Of a stretch of 64,000 nucleotides of DNA, positions 44,876-55,674 are shown piece by piece (the first letter of the stretch is position 1; each line of letters starts with the position of its first letter). Source of the DNA: Helicobacter sp. 'house sparrow 1' (GTDB lineage Bacteria > Campylobacterota > Campylobacteria > Campylobacterales > Helicobacteraceae); the NCBI RefSeq assembly GCF_900199585.1, contig NZ_FZQY01000001.1, positions 1 through 64,000 of the forward strand, read 5' to 3'. Made by a program: the position numbers and the translations under genes. The notes below the pieces were generated by a model. It was not told where the DNA came from and did no database searches. It worked only from the letters and a program-made list of their open reading frames with translations.

Positions 44876-45912
44876 TCCACCATTTCCCAAGAGATATGTA
44901 GATCTTTTTTAATATCACATTTTGCTTTCTTCCCAAGAATTTCTTCATAAAATTCTGCCTTAATCTTTCCAATACCAGGTCTTTTTACCCATAAATTATC
45001 TCTTGTAAAGATTTCTCCCTTTTTGATTGAAGTGATGCTTACACAAGTTGCAAATGCAAAATCCATAGTTACTTGTTCCTCTTTTAGGGCTTCTTTTTTA
45101 CCACCTCGCATTACAAAAATTTCTTCAGCAGATTTTAAAAGATCTTTTGCTTCTTCTTCATCCATTGAGCAAATAACATCAGGACCTATCCTATTTTTAT
45201 GATCTACAAAATGTCTTTCTACAATACTTGCTCCCAAGGCTATAGCGCTCTTGCAGGCATTATTATTAAGGGTATGGTCACTTAATCCAATGGGGATTGA
45301 GGGGAATTCTCTCATCATTTCTTGCATTGCTCCTAGTCTCACTAGATGCGGAGGAGTAGGGTAGAGATTAGTGGTGTGTAAAAGTGCAAAGGGCACTTTA
45401 TAATCTTTTAGAATACCTACAGCTTTGGAAATAGCTTTTAAATGATTCATCCCCGTAGATAATATAATGGGTTTTTTAAAACTTGCAATTTTTTTAAGCA
45501 ATGGATAATTATTCATTTCCCCAGAACCAATTTTGTATGCACTCACTCCCATTCTTTCTAGTCGTTTTGCAGCTGCTAGAGAAAAAGGAGTGGAAAGAAA
45601 AATCATTCCTTGTTGCTCTACATAGTTTTTTAGCTCCATTTCCTCCTCTTCATTTAAGGCACATTCTTCCATAATTTCATAGATGCTTTTGTTGCTATTT
45701 CCTGGAATAACCTTTTTGGCTTCTTTGCTCATTTCATCATCAATAATATGAGTTTGATGTTTTATGACTTCTATTCCAGCGCGTTTTGCACTATCTACCA
45801 TTTCTTTTGCAACTGCTAGATTCCCATTGTGGTTGATGCCTAATTCTGCTATTACAAGAGGTTTATAATTAGATCCAATTTTGCGATCTTGTATTTGAAT
45901 ATAGCTTTGCAA
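44872..45912 (-). CDS. neuB: N-acetylneuraminate synthase
   Basis: This 346-residue protein has the NeuB barrel (PLVIAELGINHNGNLAVAKEMVDSA, IKHQTHI, YKIGSGEMNNYPLL, ILSTGMN, GLSDHTLN, ERHFVDH). A C-terminal antifreeze-like SAF domain (about 285-346, VSITSIKKGEIFTRDNLWVKRPG) follows. It condenses ManNAc with phosphoenolpyruvate to Neu5Ac. It is the first gene of the neuBCA unit, with AAAGGAGG-like sequence upstream. Confidence 0.93.
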   Translation of the reverse strand: MQSYIQIQDRKIGSNYKPLVIAELGINHNGNLAVAKEMVDSAKRAGIEVIKHQTHIIDDEMSKEAKKVIPGNSNKSIYEIMEECALNEEEEMELKNYVEQQGMIFLSTPFSLAAAKRLERMGVSAYKIGSGEMNNYPLLKKIASFKKPIILSTGMNHLKAISKAVGILKDYKVPFALLHTTNLYPTPPHLVRLGAMQEMMREFPSIPIGLSDHTLNNNACKSAIALGASIVERHFVDHKNRIGPDVICSMDEEEAKDLLKSAEEIFVMRGGKKEALKEEQVTMDFAFATCVSITSIKKGEIFTRDNLWVKRPGIGKIKAEFYEEILGKKAKCDIKKDLHISWEMVE

Positions 45913-45954
45913 AGCTTTTTTACCTCCTTTTTTACGCTATTTTACCATAGGAGG

Positions 45955-46650
45955 CTAGAGTTTTTTTGCAATAATGTAGATAGGATGATAGGTAATAGTA
46001 TTTTTAAATTTATCCTCAAAAATTTTTAGAGATTTTTTTGTGAGTTTATGATTGGAATCAAGAGAATTTACTCCTGTAAATTTAAGGTGTCTAAAAGCTT
46101 GTAGTGGGCTTTTAAAATTGATAGGAAAAATCTCCTCTTCCAAATACAAGATTTGCCATTTCTCTTGGAGTAGGCTTTGATATTCTTTTAGGGAAAAATA
46201 GGATAGCCCAATAGAAGTGTGTTGTTTGATTTCTTTGAGATTGTCTTTACCAAAACTACCTAAAACCAGAGTAGTCCCTTTGAGACTTATTTTTTCAAGA
46301 TTTAAAAAGAATTTTTCTTGATCTAGCCACTGAATACAAGCATTGGATATGATAAGATCAAAGGACTGATTAATTTTATGAATCTCATTTGCATCTAAAA
46401 GTAAAAAGGAAGCCTCAGAAGGCAGGTAATTCCCATAGTCTTCAAGATCACTACAGATAAGAGAGTCAAATTCTAAGACATTGATTATCTTTTTTGTAAA
46501 ACTTCCTACACCACAACCAATTTCAAGGATAGAATGAAATTTTTTTTGCAAAAGGAATGCAAGGAGTTTATTTTGCATATGATCTTGTACAATAGCATTC
46601 TCTTCATAAAAATCTCTAACTCTAAAAAACTTTTTTGCTATAGATTGCAA
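45955..46650 (-). CDS. bioC: Malonyl-ACP O-methyltransferase BioC
   Basis: This 231-residue SAM methyltransferase has motif I SILEIGCGVGSFTKKI, SDLEDYGNYLP, NACIQWLDQEKFF and LVLGSFGKDNL, the features of BioC. It methylates malonyl-ACP to start the pimeloyl chain of biotin. The start is TTG and lies inside the bioG end (13-base overlap). bioG and bioF are upstream on the same strand, which supports the assignment. Confidence 0.87.
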   Translation of the reverse strand: MQSIAKKFFRVRDFYEENAIVQDHMQNKLLAFLLQKKFHSILEIGCGVGSFTKKIINVLEFDSLICSDLEDYGNYLPSEASFLLLDANEIHKINQSFDLIISNACIQWLDQEKFFLNLEKISLKGTTLVLGSFGKDNLKEIKQHTSIGLSYFSLKEYQSLLQEKWQILYLEEEIFPINFKSPLQAFRHLKFTGVNSLDSNHKLTKKSLKIFEDKFKNTITYHPIYIIAKKL

Positions 46651-47267
46651 AAATCATCCCAGCTTTTAAAATTTAAAAAAACAAAATGGGGTGCATTTTT
46701 TTTGATGATTTGGCAAGTTTCCCAGGATCTGATTTGATTTTTTGAGGCAAAAATTTTATCATCAATGCTAACAATAGCTCTGTCCCATTTTTGAGGATAA
46801 TAAGGGATCGTTGTTAGAGTATTGTAGAGATTTTCTAATTCTTTAATTAAAGACTCTAGATGATGAAAATTAAAATTTACTGCTTGTGGTAAGTCATCTC
46901 CAAAGAGGTTTGCCTTAAATTTTTCTAAATCAAAATGTTTGATTGTGTATCTAAACACTGCAGGAGAGATCCCTTTTGATGGGTGGATCCCTTCTAGCGT
47001 CCCATTAATAGCAACCCTTTTTTTAATCTCTAAGTTATTTGGCAAGAATCTATTTGCAATAGCAACACCCATAGACCAAGCAACCAGAGTAATCTTCTTG
47101 TCTTTTAAAAAAGAGAGATCAAGGCTATTGTCCTGATAATCAGAAACAAAAACAATGGTTTTTTGACCTTTTGTAAGATGGCTAAAAAACTCTTTTGGAT
47201 TCCCAAATCCAGAAAAAAAGACAATAGCTTCTTGATAGTCTAAAGAATTTAATATTTCTACTTTCAT
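46638..47267 (-). CDS. bioG: Pimeloyl-ACP methyl ester carboxylesterase BioG
   Basis: This 209-residue alpha/beta hydrolase of the BioG (DUF452) family has IVFFSGFGNPKEFF, the nucleophile elbow LVAWSMGVAIANRFL, VAINGTLEGIHPSKGISPAVF and a C-terminal ISIDDKIFASKN then FVFLNF. The serine and aspartate of the triad can be read; the histidine is probably in the NAPHFVF segment. It removes the methyl ester from pimeloyl-ACP methyl ester. It is in an operon with bioF (4-base gap) and bioC. Confidence 0.87.
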   Translation of the reverse strand: MKVEILNSLDYQEAIVFFSGFGNPKEFFSHLTKGQKTIVFVSDYQDNSLDLSFLKDKKITLVAWSMGVAIANRFLPNNLEIKKRVAINGTLEGIHPSKGISPAVFRYTIKHFDLEKFKANLFGDDLPQAVNFNFHHLESLIKELENLYNTLTTIPYYPQKWDRAIVSIDDKIFASKNQIRSWETCQIIKKNAPHFVFLNFKSWDDFCNL

Positions 47268-47271
47268 TGCC

Positions 47272-48420
47272 TCATAAACACTCTAACAAATTTGTAATAT
47301 TTTGTTGTGTTAGATTAGCAGTTAGAGAAATACGAATTCTAGATTGATTTTCAGGGACACTTGGAAATCTGATTGCAGGAGCAAAGAATCCCTTATCAAA
47401 TAGCTTTTGTGAGAGTTCTAGAGTTTTTTTGTTATCATAGGTCATCAGGCATATGATATGAACATCCCCAATAAAATCAATGTTTTTGTCTCTAAGTCCT
47501 TGTTTTAAAAACTTTGCAAGTTTTAGTAGCTTTTTTTGCTGTGGTTTAAAATGTAAAAGATTTTGAAAAACAAACAAAGAAAAAGCAATATTAGTAGGTG
47601 CCATAGCGGTAGAATAAATTAGTGTTCTTGCTTTATTAATAAAATATTTTCTAAAAACATCATCACAAATTACACACCCACCAGATGAACCTATTGCTTT
47701 ACCAAAACCAAGAATTAAAAAATCAACCATTTCTATCAGGTTGGCATTTTTACATACCCCTAAGAGATTCTTGCCATAGGTTCCAATACTATGAGCCTCA
47801 TCAATATAAAGCAATACATTTGGATATTGCTTTTTAAATTCTACTAATTGTTTGATATCACAGACATCTCCATCCATACTAAAAATACCCTCGCTTAAAA
47901 TAACTATATGGTCATATTCACGATGGTATTTCTCTAAAAGCACCCCAAGATCTTGCATATTATTATGAGCGAAGCGTTTAAACCTAGCGTGCGAGATTCT
48001 AAGACCATCAAAGACGCTTGCGTGCATAGAGGAATCTGTCAAAAAAAGAGTATTTGAGATTCTTGCAAGACAATCAATAGCTCCCATATTAGCGTGATAA
48101 CCACTATTAAAAAGAAGAGCCTTTTTTGGAGCATAAAGATGCTGCAGAAAGTATTCAAATCTCTCAAAAATTTCAAAGCTTCCTGTTAGTATCCTAGATG
48201 AGGAGCTAGATGGAGGGATTCTGTGTAAATCCAGCTGATCAAAAAACTTTTTGGTAAAGTGCTTACTTTGCGCAATTCCTAAATAATCATTTGATGAAAA
48301 ATTTACTAGTCTTTTATCCCCAACATAAATAAAATTTTTATCGTGTCTCATAGGGAGAATATCACGATAGCTAAAAGTTTTCTCGAGTTCATCGAGTATG
48401 AGTTTTACCTTTTCTTGCAT
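47272..48420 (-). CDS. bioF: 8-amino-7-oxononanoate synthase BioF
   Basis: This PLP enzyme has 382 residues: LVNFSSNDYLGIAQS, FNSGYHANMGAID, DSSMHASVFDGLRIS, LLYIDEAHSIGTYG, and the lysine region FLILGFGKAIGSSGGCV. It joins pimeloyl-ACP to alanine. It is divergent from bioA, and the two -10 elements overlap between the genes. 2-amino-3-ketobutyrate ligase is the related alternative, but the biotin neighbours exclude it. Confidence 0.92.
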   Translation of the reverse strand: MQEKVKLILDELEKTFSYRDILPMRHDKNFIYVGDKRLVNFSSNDYLGIAQSKHFTKKFFDQLDLHRIPPSSSSSRILTGSFEIFERFEYFLQHLYAPKKALLFNSGYHANMGAIDCLARISNTLFLTDSSMHASVFDGLRISHARFKRFAHNNMQDLGVLLEKYHREYDHIVILSEGIFSMDGDVCDIKQLVEFKKQYPNVLLYIDEAHSIGTYGKNLLGVCKNANLIEMVDFLILGFGKAIGSSGGCVICDDVFRKYFINKARTLIYSTAMAPTNIAFSLFVFQNLLHFKPQQKKLLKLAKFLKQGLRDKNIDFIGDVHIICLMTYDNKKTLELSQKLFDKGFFAPAIRFPSVPENQSRIRISLTANLTQQNITNLLECL

Positions 48421-48441
48421 TTTTAACCTTTATTTTTTAGA

Positions 48442-48449
48442 ATTATACT
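48442..48449. promoter_or_regulatory. Overlapping divergent -10 elements for bioF and bioA
   Basis: ATTATACT contains TATAAT on the minus strand (48447-48442) for bioF and TATACT on the plus strand (48444-48449) for bioA. The two polymerase sites are mutually exclusive. I saw no long BirA-type palindrome nearby. Confidence 0.5.
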
Positions 48450-48521
48450 TTGTTAGTGATTAGAAAAAATAAATATTTTTCAAAAATAGGGCACTTTGGT
48501 GGTATGAGTATGGGGAAGATA

Positions 48522-49808
48522 ATGCAAGATAATATGACACAACAGGATTTGTTACATATTTGGCATCCTTGTACACAAATGAAAGATCATGAGAAGATTC
48601 CTTTAATACCTATTAAGAGAGGTAGGGGAGTTTATTTGTATGATTTTAATGATAAAGGCTATATTGATGGAATTAGTAGCTGGTGGGTTAATTTATTTGG
48701 GCATTGCAATCCCTATATCAGTCAAAAGTTAAAAGAACAAATTGATACTTTAGAACATGTGCTACTAGCAGGATTTACTCATAGTCCAATTATTGAGCTT
48801 TCTTCTAGAATCTGTAGTTTATTACCCAAAGAATTAACTAAATGCTTTTATGCAGATAATGGATCTTCGGCAGTTGAAGTTGCCTTAAAGATGAGTTTTC
48901 ACAAAAATTTATTAAATGGTAAGAAAAAAGATAAATTTATTGCCCTAGAAAATGCTTACCACGGCGAAACCCTGGGAGCTTTGAGTGTAGGGAATGTTAA
49001 GCTTTATAAAGATACTTATAAAGATTTATTATTAGAATGTTTTCATACACCTGTTCCAAATACACAAGACTATGAACTAGAGCTAAAAAAGTTTAAAGAA
49101 CTAATTCAAAAACATCATCAAGAAATTTGTGCTTTTATTCTTGAACCTATTGTGCAATGTGCAGGTAATATGCATATTTATAGTGAGGATTTTATAAAAG
49201 AGAGTGTGCAGTTTGCACAAGAGTATGATATTGATGTGATTTTTGATGAGATTGCAGTGGGGTTTGGAAGAGCTGGGAGTATGTTTGCTTTTGAGCAATG
49301 TGGAGTGGTTCCTGATTTTCTTTGCCTATCTAAGGGGATTACAGGAGGATATTTACCACTTTCTGTTGTTGTAACAAAAGAAAAAATTTATCAACACTTT
49401 TATGCCCCTTATGAAGAGCAAAAGGCTTTTTTGCATTCTCATAGTTATACGGGCAATCCTTTAGCTTGTTCTTGTGCTAATGCAGTTTTAGATATTTTTG
49501 AAAAAAATAATGTGATAAAAGAAAATCAGAAGACTGCAACATATATCTTTTCACAACTGCAGAAATTAGAATCTTTTCATCAAATATCAAATCTAAGATA
49601 TAAGGGGATGATTTTTGCATTTGAGTTAAAAAGTACAAAGTCTAATCGTGTAGGAATAGAATTTTTTCAAGAGGCCCTAAAAAGAGGAGTGATATTGCGA
49701 CCATTGGGTAATACAATCTATTTTATGCCTCCATATACCATTACAAGACAAGAAATAGATTTTGTAGTAGATTGCATCATTGATATTGTGCAAAAGGTGG
49801 TTTTTTAG
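48522..49808 (+). CDS. bioA: Adenosylmethionine-8-amino-7-oxononanoate aminotransferase BioA
   Basis: The motifs [68 protein letters not shown] and [17 protein letters not shown] (PLP lysine) identify BioA. It makes 7,8-diaminononanoate. The frame is open from a TTG at 48450. Candidate starts are ATG 48510, 48522 and 48534. I chose 48522 because GGGGAAG precedes it and the N-terminus has normal length. Confidence 0.9.
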   Translation: MQDNMTQQDLLHIWHPCTQMKDHEKIPLIPIKRGRGVYLYDFNDKGYIDGISSWWVNLFGHCNPYISQKLKEQIDTLEHVLLAGFTHSPIIELSSRICSLLPKELTKCFYADNGSSAVEVALKMSFHKNLLNGKKKDKFIALENAYHGETLGALSVGNVKLYKDTYKDLLLECFHTPVPNTQDYELELKKFKELIQKHHQEICAFILEPIVQCAGNMHIYSEDFIKESVQFAQEYDIDVIFDEIAVGFGRAGSMFAFEQCGVVPDFLCLSKGITGGYLPLSVVVTKEKIYQHFYAPYEEQKAFLHSHSYTGNPLACSCANAVLDIFEKNNVIKENQKTATYIFSQLQKLESFHQISNLRYKGMIFAFELKSTKSNRVGIEFFQEALKRGVILRPLGNTIYFMPPYTITRQEIDFVVDCIIDIVQKVVF

Positions 49809-49867
49809 GTTTCTTTGGTTATAATCACGGTATTTTTTTACCTCATAGAATCTTCGAAGGAACAAGG

Positions 49868-51862
49868 ATGAAAAGTATTAAGTTAAAACTAACACTAATA
49901 TTAGTGTTAGTTATGGTGCTAGCATTTGCAATTATAGGGACACTATCTTATAAATCTACAAAAAATATAGCTTTAGCTCAAACCATCAAAGATCATACCA
50001 ATACACTTAAGATGGCAGATATCCCTTTAGAGTCTGCAAATCTTAAGGTTATTGCAAGTATTCAAAGATTATTTAAACAGCTTGATAGTGTCCCTGAAGA
50101 TGTTTTTTTCAATCAGAAAAGAGCTCTAGATGCAATAGGGCCTATGTTAAAGCCCTTTAGACAGGGTGGAGATTTTCTTGGTGTGTATTTTGCTCTTAAT
50201 AATGGAGAGGTGATTATTAGCAATAAGGATATAGATGATAAAAATCTCTTGTATGGAATCTTTGGTAAGTCTGATAATTATGATGCAAGAACAAGAGAGT
50301 GGTATAAAAATGTTTTAAGAAAAAAGAAATTAATTGTCACTCCTGCATATATTGACAATGCTACCGGTGAGTTTTGCTTTACCTATGCTGTTCCTATTTA
50401 TAGAAATGGCAAGTTATTAGGAGTATTGGGAGTAGATGATGGGATTTCTGCACTTCAGAGAAGTTTTGACAAGATGCCAGGGCATTTAGTTGCAATGGAT
50501 AGAAATAAAATGCCTTTTGTATCTACACTTAAAGATGAAATATTAAAAGAAAATAAGGATTTTGCTTCACTTTATAATATGGCGATGAAGCGTGAGAATC
50601 TAAAGCCATTTGTTTTTATAGACAAAGATAAAAATAAAATGATGGCAATTTGTCAGCGTTCAAATTCTAGTGGCGATCAAGGAATGCGTGTTGTTTGTAG
50701 CATAGAGAATCTTACAAAGGTAATGGAGCCCATTGAAAGAGATGCAAGAATGCAAATCATACTCGCAGTAATGATAGCAACTATCGGAGCTCTTTTAGTA
50801 TATGGAGTTGTTTATTATCTTCTAAAGCCAGTAGGGATAATACAAAGTGGTCTCAATGAGTTTTTTGATTATTTAGGACACAAAAAGCAAAATGTTGCAA
50901 AGATACAAGTTAGCACAAATGATGAATTTGGAGATATGGCAAGAACTCTAAATGCCAATATTGATGAAACAAGAAAAATGTTAGAGCAAGATTCTAAGGC
51001 TGTGTTGCAATCTGTGGAGATGGCTAAAAAGATTGAAGCAGGTGATCTTAGTGCTAGAATTATTGAAAAGCCGGCAAATCCTCAACTCATAGAGTTAAAA
51101 GAAGTTTTAAATGAGATGCTTGATATATTACAAAAGAAAGTAGGAAATAATTTAAATGAGATTTCACGAGTTTTTGATTCTTATATGAAGCTTGATTTTA
51201 CAACTGAAATAAAAGATGCAAAAGGAAGCGTAGAGCTTGTTGCTAATGCTCTAGGAGATGAGATAAGAAAAATGCTACAAGCATCAGGAGAGTTTGCAAA
51301 GAGTTTAAATGTAGCTTCAAATGATTTGTTTAAAGCAATCCATAGCTTAAACTCAGCTTCAAATATGCAAGCACAGTCACTCACACAAACAACCCACTCA
51401 ATTCAAGAGATTACCCAAGCAATGTTGCAAATCAATGAAAAGACAAATCAAGTTATTACGCAGTCTGAGGATATTAAGCTTGTGATTGGGATTATTAGAG
51501 ATATTGCAGAACAAACTAATCTTTTAGCACTTAATGCAGCAATTGAAGCAGCCAGAGCAGGAGAACACGGAAGAGGTTTTGCTGTAGTAGCAGATGAAGT
51601 GAGAAAACTTGCAGAGAGAACACAAAAAAGCCTAGGAGAAATTGAAGCCAATACTAATATTCTCATAGAATCTATTAATGAGGTAGGAACTTCTATTTCA
51701 AATCAATCAAATAGTATTTCTCAAATTAATGATGTAATCATACAGCTACAAAATACAACACAAGATAATCTTAGCATTGCAAATGATTCATCAAAAATCA
51801 GTACGCAAGTAAATCAAATTGCAGAAGAAATACTTGCTGATATTAACAAAAAGAAGTATTAA
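49868..51862 (+). CDS. Methyl-accepting chemotaxis protein with dCache sensor
   Basis: A membrane segment (residues about 7-27) is followed by a periplasmic double-Cache domain (about 35-290). It contains [34 protein letters not shown] and LGVLGVDDG, close to the amino-acid-binding dCache_1 motif (Y, R, W, Y, D, D). A second membrane segment (about 297-320), HAMP and a signalling domain with the hairpin [41 protein letters not shown] follow. It probably senses amino acids. The gene lies between bioA and bioD, overlapping the convergent bioD end by 20 bases. Confidence 0.92.
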   Translation: MKSIKLKLTLILVLVMVLAFAIIGTLSYKSTKNIALAQTIKDHTNTLKMADIPLESANLKVIASIQRLFKQLDSVPEDVFFNQKRALDAIGPMLKPFRQGGDFLGVYFALNNGEVIISNKDIDDKNLLYGIFGKSDNYDARTREWYKNVLRKKKLIVTPAYIDNATGEFCFTYAVPIYRNGKLLGVLGVDDGISALQRSFDKMPGHLVAMDRNKMPFVSTLKDEILKENKDFASLYNMAMKRENLKPFVFIDKDKNKMMAICQRSNSSGDQGMRVVCSIENLTKVMEPIERDARMQIILAVMIATIGALLVYGVVYYLLKPVGIIQSGLNEFFDYLGHKKQNVAKIQVSTNDEFGDMARTLNANIDETRKMLEQDSKAVLQSVEMAKKIEAGDLSARIIEKPANPQLIELKEVLNEMLDILQKKVGNNLNEISRVFDSYMKLDFTTEIKDAKGSVELVANALGDEIRKMLQASGEFAKSLNVASNDLFKAIHSLNSASNMQAQSLTQTTHSIQEITQAMLQINEKTNQVITQSEDIKLVIGIIRDIAEQTNLLALNAAIEAARAGEHGRGFAVVADEVRKLAERTQKSLGEIEANTNILIESINEVGTSISNQSNSISQINDVIIQLQNTTQDNLSIANDSSKISTQVNQIAEEILADINKKKY

Positions 51863-52454
51863 AAGACTTTTTTAATGCTTCTTTAAAACTATTTTTTATT
51901 TCATTAAGGTTTGCTTCATTATAAAAAGGTAGGTGAATGATTTTGATATCCACCTGCTTTTTTATAAAATCATCCATCTCTTCATCTATATCCCCACTTA
52001 TTATTAAAGACAGAATTTTTATATTCTTATTTTTTAAGGCATTGATACTTAAGAGTATATGATTGATAGATCCAAGATAGTGACTCCCTACAAGTATAGT
52101 TTGAAGTTTATGTTCTTGGATAAAATCAATCATACAATTTTTAGAATCAATAGGAGTATAAAGCCCCCCAGCAGTTTCTATAATAAGATTCTTGCTTGGT
52201 GGCAAAGAAATTTTAAGACCATCATAGGAAATATTTTCAACTTTCATTCCAATATGTGGAGATGCAGGAGTTTGAAGTAAAATACCTTCGGGATAAATTG
52301 ATGTATTTGGTGAAAACTTCTTAATCACTTCAGAATCCTTTGGCAAACCTGCTTGAATAATTTTAAAATAATCATATTTTAAAACAGAGCAAAGCATTGC
52401 ACTTGTATAAGTTTTACCAACATTGGTATGGCAACCAGCAACACAAATTTGCAT
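51843..52454 (-). CDS. bioD: Dethiobiotin synthetase BioD
   Basis: This 203-residue P-loop protein has [18 protein letters not shown] (Walker A), [40 protein letters not shown] and [15 protein letters not shown], as in BioD. It closes the ureido ring using CO2 and ATP. It is separated from the other bio genes by the chemoreceptor and read in the opposite direction to bioA. bioB is not in the window. Confidence 0.9.
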   Translation of the reverse strand: MQICVAGCHTNVGKTYTSAMLCSVLKYDYFKIIQAGLPKDSEVIKKFSPNTSIYPEGILLQTPASPHIGMKVENISYDGLKISLPPSKNLIIETAGGLYTPIDSKNCMIDFIQEHKLQTILVGSHYLGSINHILLSINALKNKNIKILSLIISGDIDEEMDDFIKKQVDIKIIHLPFYNEANLNEIKNSFKEALKKSFNTSFC

Positions 52455-52565
52455 TTTTATTTCCTTTTTAATTTTTAAACAAGCAATTTTATAAAAATAT
52501 TTTTGTTTTTAATTTTTTAAACCTGTTGTATTTATTGGCGCATTCTATAGAAGTTAAAAAATAGA

Positions 52566-52571
52566 TATAAT
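52566..52571 (+). promoter_or_regulatory. -10 of the cas operon
   Basis: TATAAT lies 32 bases before the cas9 ATG. AAAGGAG follows 20 bases later as the ribosome-binding site. Confidence 0.55.
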
Positions 52572-52602
52572 TTAAGGAATTTTAAATAAAAGGAGCAGAG
52601 AG

Positions 52603-55600
52603 ATGGGTATCAAGACTCTAGGGGTTGATATAGGGATTGCAAGCATAGGTTGGGCATTAATTGAGCAAAATGAAAAAGATATTGATATTATTGATAGTGG
52701 AGTTAGAATTTTCACCAAGGCAGAACATCCCAAGGATAAAAGCTCTCTAGCTCTACCAAGAAGGATAGCAAGAGGTGCAAGAAGAAGAAACCAACGCAGA
52801 AAAGCCAGAATCTTACAGGTAAAAAAATATCTAATAAAGGCATTAAATTTACCATCAAATCTTTTCTTTGCAAAAGAAGATTCCTTGCCTCCTATTTTTG
52901 AAACTTCTAAAGACTTTATATCTCCGTGGCAATTACGACTAGAGGCCTTAAAAAGAAAGCTAAAAAATGAAGAATTAGCTAGAGTGATTTTGCATATCAC
53001 AAAGCGCAGGGGATATGATGATATTACCTATGGACTAGAAGATTCAGATAGTGGTAAAATCTTAAAAGCAATTAATGAAAACAGAAAAGAACTATTAGAG
53101 GGAAAATATGAAACCATTGGTTCAATGATGTGTGAGAAGTATTTTCAAAAAAAGCGCAAGGATTCTTCAAAGTTTGAATTTTGCAATGTAAGAAATAGAG
53201 GTGAGGAAAATTATAATCGTTGTATAGGAAGAAGCGATCTTAAAGAAGAGTTGGAAATCATTCTTGAAAGACAAAAAAAATTTGGCAATGAAATGATTAC
53301 TCAAGAATTTGAAAGAGAATTATTAGGAGATAGGGATGCTAAAAGTAAGCAGAAGTTAGAAGGGCTTATTTTTTACCAGCGTCCTTTAAAGAGTTTTGAA
53401 GACAAGGTGGGGAAATGTCAGTTTTTTGCGACAAAAGAGAGAGCTTGTAAAAATTCTCCTAGTGCAGAAAGATTTGTTGCTCTAACAAAAATTTTAAATA
53501 CATTGCTTTATATTAGTAAAGAAACGGGGATTGTATGGGATAAACCAGCAATGATTGCTCAAATTTTAGAGAAAGCAAAATCCAAAAAAAGAGGGATAAA
53601 TTATCAAGAGCTTAGAGAAATGTTAGAGCTTCCACAAGAATTTCAATTTAGGGATTTAGTATATGAGAGTGATAAAACAGAAAGCAAAACCTTCATAGCT
53701 TTAGAAAATACCCTAAAGCTTTTAGCAGCAAATCCAGATATTTGCCTCAAAACTCAAGATGAGATTGCACAGATTTTAGGAAAAAATAAGGATTGGGAAA
53801 AAATTGCTAGGGATTTGGCTAGTTTGGGATTAACAAAAGAACAGATACAAAACATAAAGACTGCCAAACTTAGTTTTAGTAAGCATTTAAATCTAAGCTT
53901 AGAAGCATTAGGGCATTTGATTCCATTGATGGAAAAAGGAATAAGATATGATGAAGCACTAAAGATTTTAGAGGATCAAAAAATTATCATTCCACGCAAG
54001 GCTTTGGAGCAAGATTTTCTTCCTCCTTTAAAAGAGATTGCAAAACAAGATAGTTATTTTGATATTACAAATCCTGTGGTAAATCGTGCTTTGAGTGAGT
54101 TTAGAAAGGTTTTTAATGCCATTGTAAAAAAACACGGGAGCTTTCATTATCTAAATATTGAGCTTGCTAGAGAAGTGGGATTGAGTAAAAAACAAAGAGG
54201 TGATTTAGAAAAGAGCCAAAAGGACAATGAGGCGATAAATTTACAAGCAATCCAAGAAATGAAAAAACATAATCTCACCAAAAATGACATTTTGAAATTT
54301 AAACTTTGGATTTTACAAAATGAGCAATGTATCTATTCTGGAAAAAAAATTACAATACAACATCTGCTTGATGAAAAAATGTTAGATATTGATCACTATT
54401 TTCCATTAAGTCGTAGTTTGGATGATTCTCAGATGAATAAAGTATTGTGTTTTAGAGATGAAAATCAAAATAAGCTAAATAAAACCCCTTTTGAGTTTTT
54501 TGGATCTGATGAAAAAAGATGGAATGAGTTTGTGGCTCGTGTATTTAGCACTAAATATGATAAAAAGAAGAAAATGAGAATTATTAGTAAATCTTTTAAA
54601 GAGAGAAAGAGCGGAGAAAAAATAGATTTTCTTACAAGGAATCTGGTAGATACAGGATACATCAATCGAGTTGTTAGCCTTTATGTAAAAAATTATTTTA
54701 AGTTTTTGCCATTAGATTCTAAGAGAGATCGCATTAGGGTTGTTTCAGGCTCTTTAACCTCTGCAATGAGAAGTTATTGGGGTTTGGTGAGTAAAAATAG
54801 AGATCATCATCTGCACCATGCACAAGATGCTATCATTATTGCTTGTATTAATGATTCTGTAATACAAAAATACTCTAAATTTTTGCAAGATAGAGAGCTT
54901 GCTTATAAAGAAACTGATTATAAAATCCAAAAACTTAATAAAGATGGGGATTATATGACAAAGCTTAAGTTGCGTTATCCCATACCAGACTTCAAAATAA
55001 AAATAGAAGAAAGTATCAAAAAAATTATAGTATCACATAATGTTTCTCAAAAAATTAGTGGAGCATTGCACAAGGAAACAATTAGAAAAAGAAGTGAATA
55101 CTATAAAAGATTTGGTGGAGAGATAGGATTACAAAAAGCCATAAAATATGGCAAAGTAAGGGAGGTTAATGGAGGAATTGTAGATAATGGGGAGATGGTA
55201 AGAGTAGATATTTTTAGAAGTAAGGATAGGGGATTGTTTTATGTAGTGCCAGTTTATACTTTTGATTTTGCCAAAAAAATACTGCCAAATAGAGCAATTG
55301 TTTCAGGAAAAAATAAAGATGGAGTAATAAAAGATTGGATAGAGATGAATGAGAATTATGATTTTTGCTTTTCACTTTTTAAGAATGATTGTGTATTGAT
55401 TCAAGCAAAAGGTATGCAAGAGCCAATTTTGGCAATTTATAAAAGTACAGATACTAGAAATGCATCTCTTTCTTTTGAACATTTAAGCAAATATGAGCTT
55501 AAAAATGAAAGCGAAGAGATATTTTTTAAAAAAGAAAATAAAAAACTTTTTTCAAAAACAGAATGTGGTATCCAAAAACTACAAGTCTTTAAAAAAGTAA

Positions 55601-55674
55601 AAATTTCTCCACTTGGAGAAATAAAAGAATTGGGAGAAATGAAGAGAGTGGGGATTATTAACAAAAATGTTTGA
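52603..55674 (+). CDS. cas9: Type II-C Cas9 endonuclease
   Basis: At 1023 residues this has the compact II-C size. Catalytic residues can be read: RuvC-I D9 (TLGVDIGIASIGW), RuvC-II E520 (NIELAREVG), HNH H598 (LDIDHYFPLSRSLDD), and RuvC-III H739/D742 (HHAQDAIIIACI). An arginine-rich bridge helix spans about residues 50-68 (ARGARRRNQRRKARI). All nuclease residues are intact, so it should be active. The C-terminal PAM-interacting region (about 870-1023) is lineage-specific; the PAM cannot be read. The stop overlaps the cas1 start by 8 bases. Confidence 0.97.
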   Translation: MGIKTLGVDIGIASIGWALIEQNEKDIDIIDSGVRIFTKAEHPKDKSSLALPRRIARGARRRNQRRKARILQVKKYLIKALNLPSNLFFAKEDSLPPIFETSKDFISPWQLRLEALKRKLKNEELARVILHITKRRGYDDITYGLEDSDSGKILKAINENRKELLEGKYETIGSMMCEKYFQKKRKDSSKFEFCNVRNRGEENYNRCIGRSDLKEELEIILERQKKFGNEMITQEFERELLGDRDAKSKQKLEGLIFYQRPLKSFEDKVGKCQFFATKERACKNSPSAERFVALTKILNTLLYISKETGIVWDKPAMIAQILEKAKSKKRGINYQELREMLELPQEFQFRDLVYESDKTESKTFIALENTLKLLAANPDICLKTQDEIAQILGKNKDWEKIARDLASLGLTKEQIQNIKTAKLSFSKHLNLSLEALGHLIPLMEKGIRYDEALKILEDQKIIIPRKALEQDFLPPLKEIAKQDSYFDITNPVVNRALSEFRKVFNAIVKKHGSFHYLNIELAREVGLSKKQRGDLEKSQKDNEAINLQAIQEMKKHNLTKNDILKFKLWILQNEQCIYSGKKITIQHLLDEKMLDIDHYFPLSRSLDDSQMNKVLCFRDENQNKLNKTPFEFFGSDEKRWNEFVARVFSTKYDKKKKMRIISKSFKERKSGEKIDFLTRNLVDTGYINRVVSLYVKNYFKFLPLDSKRDRIRVVSGSLTSAMRSYWGLVSKNRDHHLHHAQDAIIIACINDSVIQKYSKFLQDRELAYKETDYKIQKLNKDGDYMTKLKLRYPIPDFKIKIEESIKKIIVSHNVSQKISGALHKETIRKRSEYYKRFGGEIGLQKAIKYGKVREVNGGIVDNGEMVRVDIFRSKDRGLFYVVPVYTFDFAKKILPNRAIVSGKNKDGVIKDWIEMNENYDFCFSLFKNDCVLIQAKGMQEPILAIYKSTDTRNASLSFEHLSKYELKNESEEIFFKKENKKLFSKTECGIQKLQVFKKVKISPLGEIKELGEMKRVGIINKNV

